Shown: in pieces, positions 15,072 through 16,443 of the stretch
How the letters are laid out: each line of letters starts with the position of its first letter
How positions within the stretch are numbered: the stretch's first letter is position 1
Assembly (NCBI GenBank): GCA_964472135.1
Contig: CAYYJB010000050.1
Span: 1-16,443, forward strand
Length of the DNA stretch: 16,443 nucleotides
DNA from: JAUREX01 sp964472135
GTDB taxonomy: Bacteria; Pseudomonadota; Alphaproteobacteria; Rhodobacterales; Rhodobacteraceae
Reading direction: 5' to 3'
Notes under the pieces: model-generated
What the model was told of the DNA's origin: nothing
Database searches by the model: none
Seen by the model: the letters and a program-made list of their open reading frames with translations, nothing else
Program-made: the position numbers and the translations under genes

Positions 15072-16154
15072 ATGATGGACACCCCCGCGGCCGAGATCCG
15101 CCACCCCTTCGCGACCCCGCCCGCCCCCGGCGCGGCGACCGAGGTCGCGCCCGGGATCCTGTGGCTGCGCCTGCCGATGCCGATGGCGCTCGATCATGTG
15201 AACGTCTACGCGCTCGATGACGGCGACGGCTGGACGATCGTCGATACCGGCCTCGACACCCCCGACACCCGCGCCGCTTGGCAAGCCGTCCTGACCGGCC
15301 CGCTGGCCGGCCGCCCCGTCCGCCGCGTCCTCGTCACCCACCACCATGTCGATCATGTCGGGCTCGCGGGCTGGTTCGTGGCGCGGGGCGCCGAACTCCT
15401 CATGCCGCGGACGGGCTGGCTCATGGCGCGGATGCTCGCGCTCGACCTGCAGGAGAGGCCGACGCCCGAGGCCCTCGCGCTGTGGCGCGAGGCCGGGATG
15501 GACGCCGAAACCTTCGCCCGCCGCGCCGCCGCGAGGCCCTGGAACGCCGCCGACACCACCCACCCGCTGCCGCCGGGCTTTACCCGCCTGCACGACGGCG
15601 CGCGGATCGTGCTGGGCGGGCGGGGATGGCGGGTGCGGATGGGCGACGGACATGCCCCCGAACATGCGACCCTCTGGTCCGAGGATGGCGCGCTCGTCCT
15701 CGCGGGGGATCAGGTCCTGCCCGGGATCACGCCCCATATCGGGGTCTATCCCAACGAACCCGCCGCCGATCCGCTCGGCGAGTGGCTGGCAAGCTGCGCG
15801 CGCCTTGCGGCCCATGCCCGGCCCGACCACCTCGTGCTGCCCGGCCACAAGCTGCCCTTCACCGGGCTCGCGCTCCGGCTCGGCCAGATGGGGCAGAGCC
15901 ACGCGGCCGCCCTTCGCCGCCTGCGCGCCCATCTGCGCGAGCCCCGCGTCGCGGTCGCGTGCTTCGCGCCCCTCTTCCGCCGGCCGATCGATGATGCGCT
16001 CATGGGCCTCGCGCTGCCCGAGACGCTCGCCCATCTCAATCACCTGCTCGCGCTCGGGGCCGTCGCGCGGACGCGCCGCGCCGACGGCGCCTGGCTGTGG
16101 CACGATGTCCCCGGGGCGAAGATCGCGGATGACACGGACGCCCCGATGGGCTAA
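15072..16154 (+). CDS. MBL-fold metallo-hydrolase
   Basis: This is a metallo-beta-lactamase-fold hydrolase of the glyoxalase II/LACTB2-like branch; its substrate is unknown. The 360-residue product has the dinuclear metal motif HxHxDH at H90, H92, D94 and H95 (VTHHHVDH). Further ligands are H194 in GDGHAPEH, D213 in LAGDQVLPG and H259 in LPGHKLPF. All key metal residues are present, so it should be active. The C-terminal ~100 residues look like the helical/winged domain found in such proteins (LNHLLALGAVARTRRADGAWLW). Start codons at 15072 and 15075 are adjacent; GGCAGG lies immediately upstream, which would space better with a slightly later start. It follows the acyl-CoA dehydrogenase by 7 bp, so an acyl-CoA thioester or lactone substrate is a reasonable inference. 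Confidence 0.92.
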   Translation: MMDTPAAEIRHPFATPPAPGAATEVAPGILWLRLPMPMALDHVNVYALDDGDGWTIVDTGLDTPDTRAAWQAVLTGPLAGRPVRRVLVTHHHVDHVGLAGWFVARGAELLMPRTGWLMARMLALDLQERPTPEALALWREAGMDAETFARRAAARPWNAADTTHPLPPGFTRLHDGARIVLGGRGWRVRMGDGHAPEHATLWSEDGALVLAGDQVLPGITPHIGVYPNEPAADPLGEWLASCARLAAHARPDHLVLPGHKLPFTGLALRLGQMGQSHAAALRRLRAHLREPRVAVACFAPLFRRPIDDALMGLALPETLAHLNHLLALGAVARTRRADGAWLWHDVPGAKIADDTDAPMG

Positions 16155-16183
16155 CCCGTCGCGGACGAACCGCGAGACAGGAC

Positions 16184-16348
16184 ATGGCCCAGCATTCCCA
16201 CGACCACCACGACCAGCACGCCCACAAGCACGGCAGCATGGACATCCGCGTGCAGGAGCGCACCTTCGAAGGCTTCATCACCTTCACCATCCGCACGGTG
16301 ATCGTGATCATCGCGGCGCTGGTCTTCCTCGCCCTCGTCAACGCCTGA
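16184..16348 (+). CDS. aa3-type cytochrome c oxidase subunit IV
   Basis: This 54-residue protein belongs to the bacterial aa3 oxidase subunit IV family (COX4_pro_2), a single-helix accessory subunit of the inner-membrane cytochrome c oxidase in Paracoccus and Rhodobacter. The diagnostic stretch HKHGSMDIRVQERTFEGF is followed by one membrane helix, about residues 34-52, ending LVNA. The N-terminus is unusually rich in histidine: H4, H6, H8, H9, H12, H14 and H16, mixed with aspartate. AGGAC immediately precedes the ATG. It starts 29 bp after the MBL hydrolase stop and may be read from the same transcript or on its own. The catalytic oxidase subunits are not in the window, as is usual for this gene. 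Confidence 0.9.
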   Translation: MAQHSHDHHDQHAHKHGSMDIRVQERTFEGFITFTIRTVIVIIAALVFLALVNA

Positions 16349-16390
16349 ACGGGACGCGCTGATCCCGGACCCGCGCGCGCAGGACGGGCC

Positions 16391-16443
16391 CTAGCGCACC
16401 AGCGCCATCCGCCGCATCCCCAGCACCCGCGCCCGGCCGCGCG
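16391..16443 (-). CDS. C-terminal fragment of an unidentified minus-strand gene
   Basis: From the right edge a minus-strand frame reads ...RGRARVLGMRRMALVR and ends in a TAG whose complement is at 16391-16393. It would converge with the oxidase subunit IV gene across 42 bp. Only 16 complete codons are inside the window, so I cannot assign a family, and the frame could be open by chance. Confidence 0.35.
   Translation of the reverse strand, partial: RGRARVLGMRRMALVR

Overview
The window is GC-rich chromosomal DNA (close to 70% GC by eye) from an alphaproteobacterium, most likely of the Rhodobacteraceae/Paracoccaceae. Several features point there: the gene order mutM - enoyl-CoA hydratase - rpsT - dnaA opposed to ubiE-ubiB, a choline-dependent phosphatidylcholine synthase, a tiny aa3-type cytochrome c oxidase subunit IV, and strong matches to Rhodobacterales protein types throughout. 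Because it starts inside dnaA, it probably lies near the replication-initiation gene cluster. No phage, insertion sequence, CRISPR array, tRNA or rRNA gene is visible.

Layout. Bases 1-3682, minus strand: dnaA (3' end cut by the window edge), a 381-bp leader, rpsT with a clear promoter and a textbook terminator, an enoyl-CoA hydratase, and the DNA-repair glycosylase mutM. Bases 3764-7523, plus strand: ubiE and ubiB (ubiquinone biosynthesis, 5 bp apart), then ahcY (S-adenosylhomocysteine hydrolase) closed by a strong hairpin. UbiE uses S-adenosylmethionine and releases S-adenosylhomocysteine, which AhcY removes, so the neighbours are metabolically compatible. Bases 7571-8651: a GC-rich intergenic stretch with a 9-bp perfect hairpin, then a KdsB-family CMP-sugar synthetase whose N-terminus is uncertain.

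Bases 8696-11563: a divergent ferric-iron ABC transporter pair. The periplasmic binding protein is on minus and a fused two-domain permease is on plus. Between them lies a perfect 13-bp palindrome, GACAATAATTGTC, a good candidate for a Fur-family operator. No ATPase gene accompanies them. Bases 11609-13274: phosphatidylcholine synthase (plus) and a Sua5-type threonylcarbamoyladenylate synthase (minus), which overlap tail to tail by 35 bp. Bases 13349-16154: an operon of a large DmdC-like acyl-CoA dehydrogenase and an MBL-fold hydrolase 7 bp downstream. Bases 16184-16348: a 54-residue, histidine-rich cytochrome oxidase subunit IV. A fragment of a minus-strand gene runs off the right edge.

Most of the window is core housekeeping. 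I see no clearly new multi-gene system. The observations most worth checking are the divergent iron-transport control region, the acyl-CoA dehydrogenase/MBL hydrolase pair, the ambiguous kdsB start, and the dnaA leader with clustered GANTC sites.
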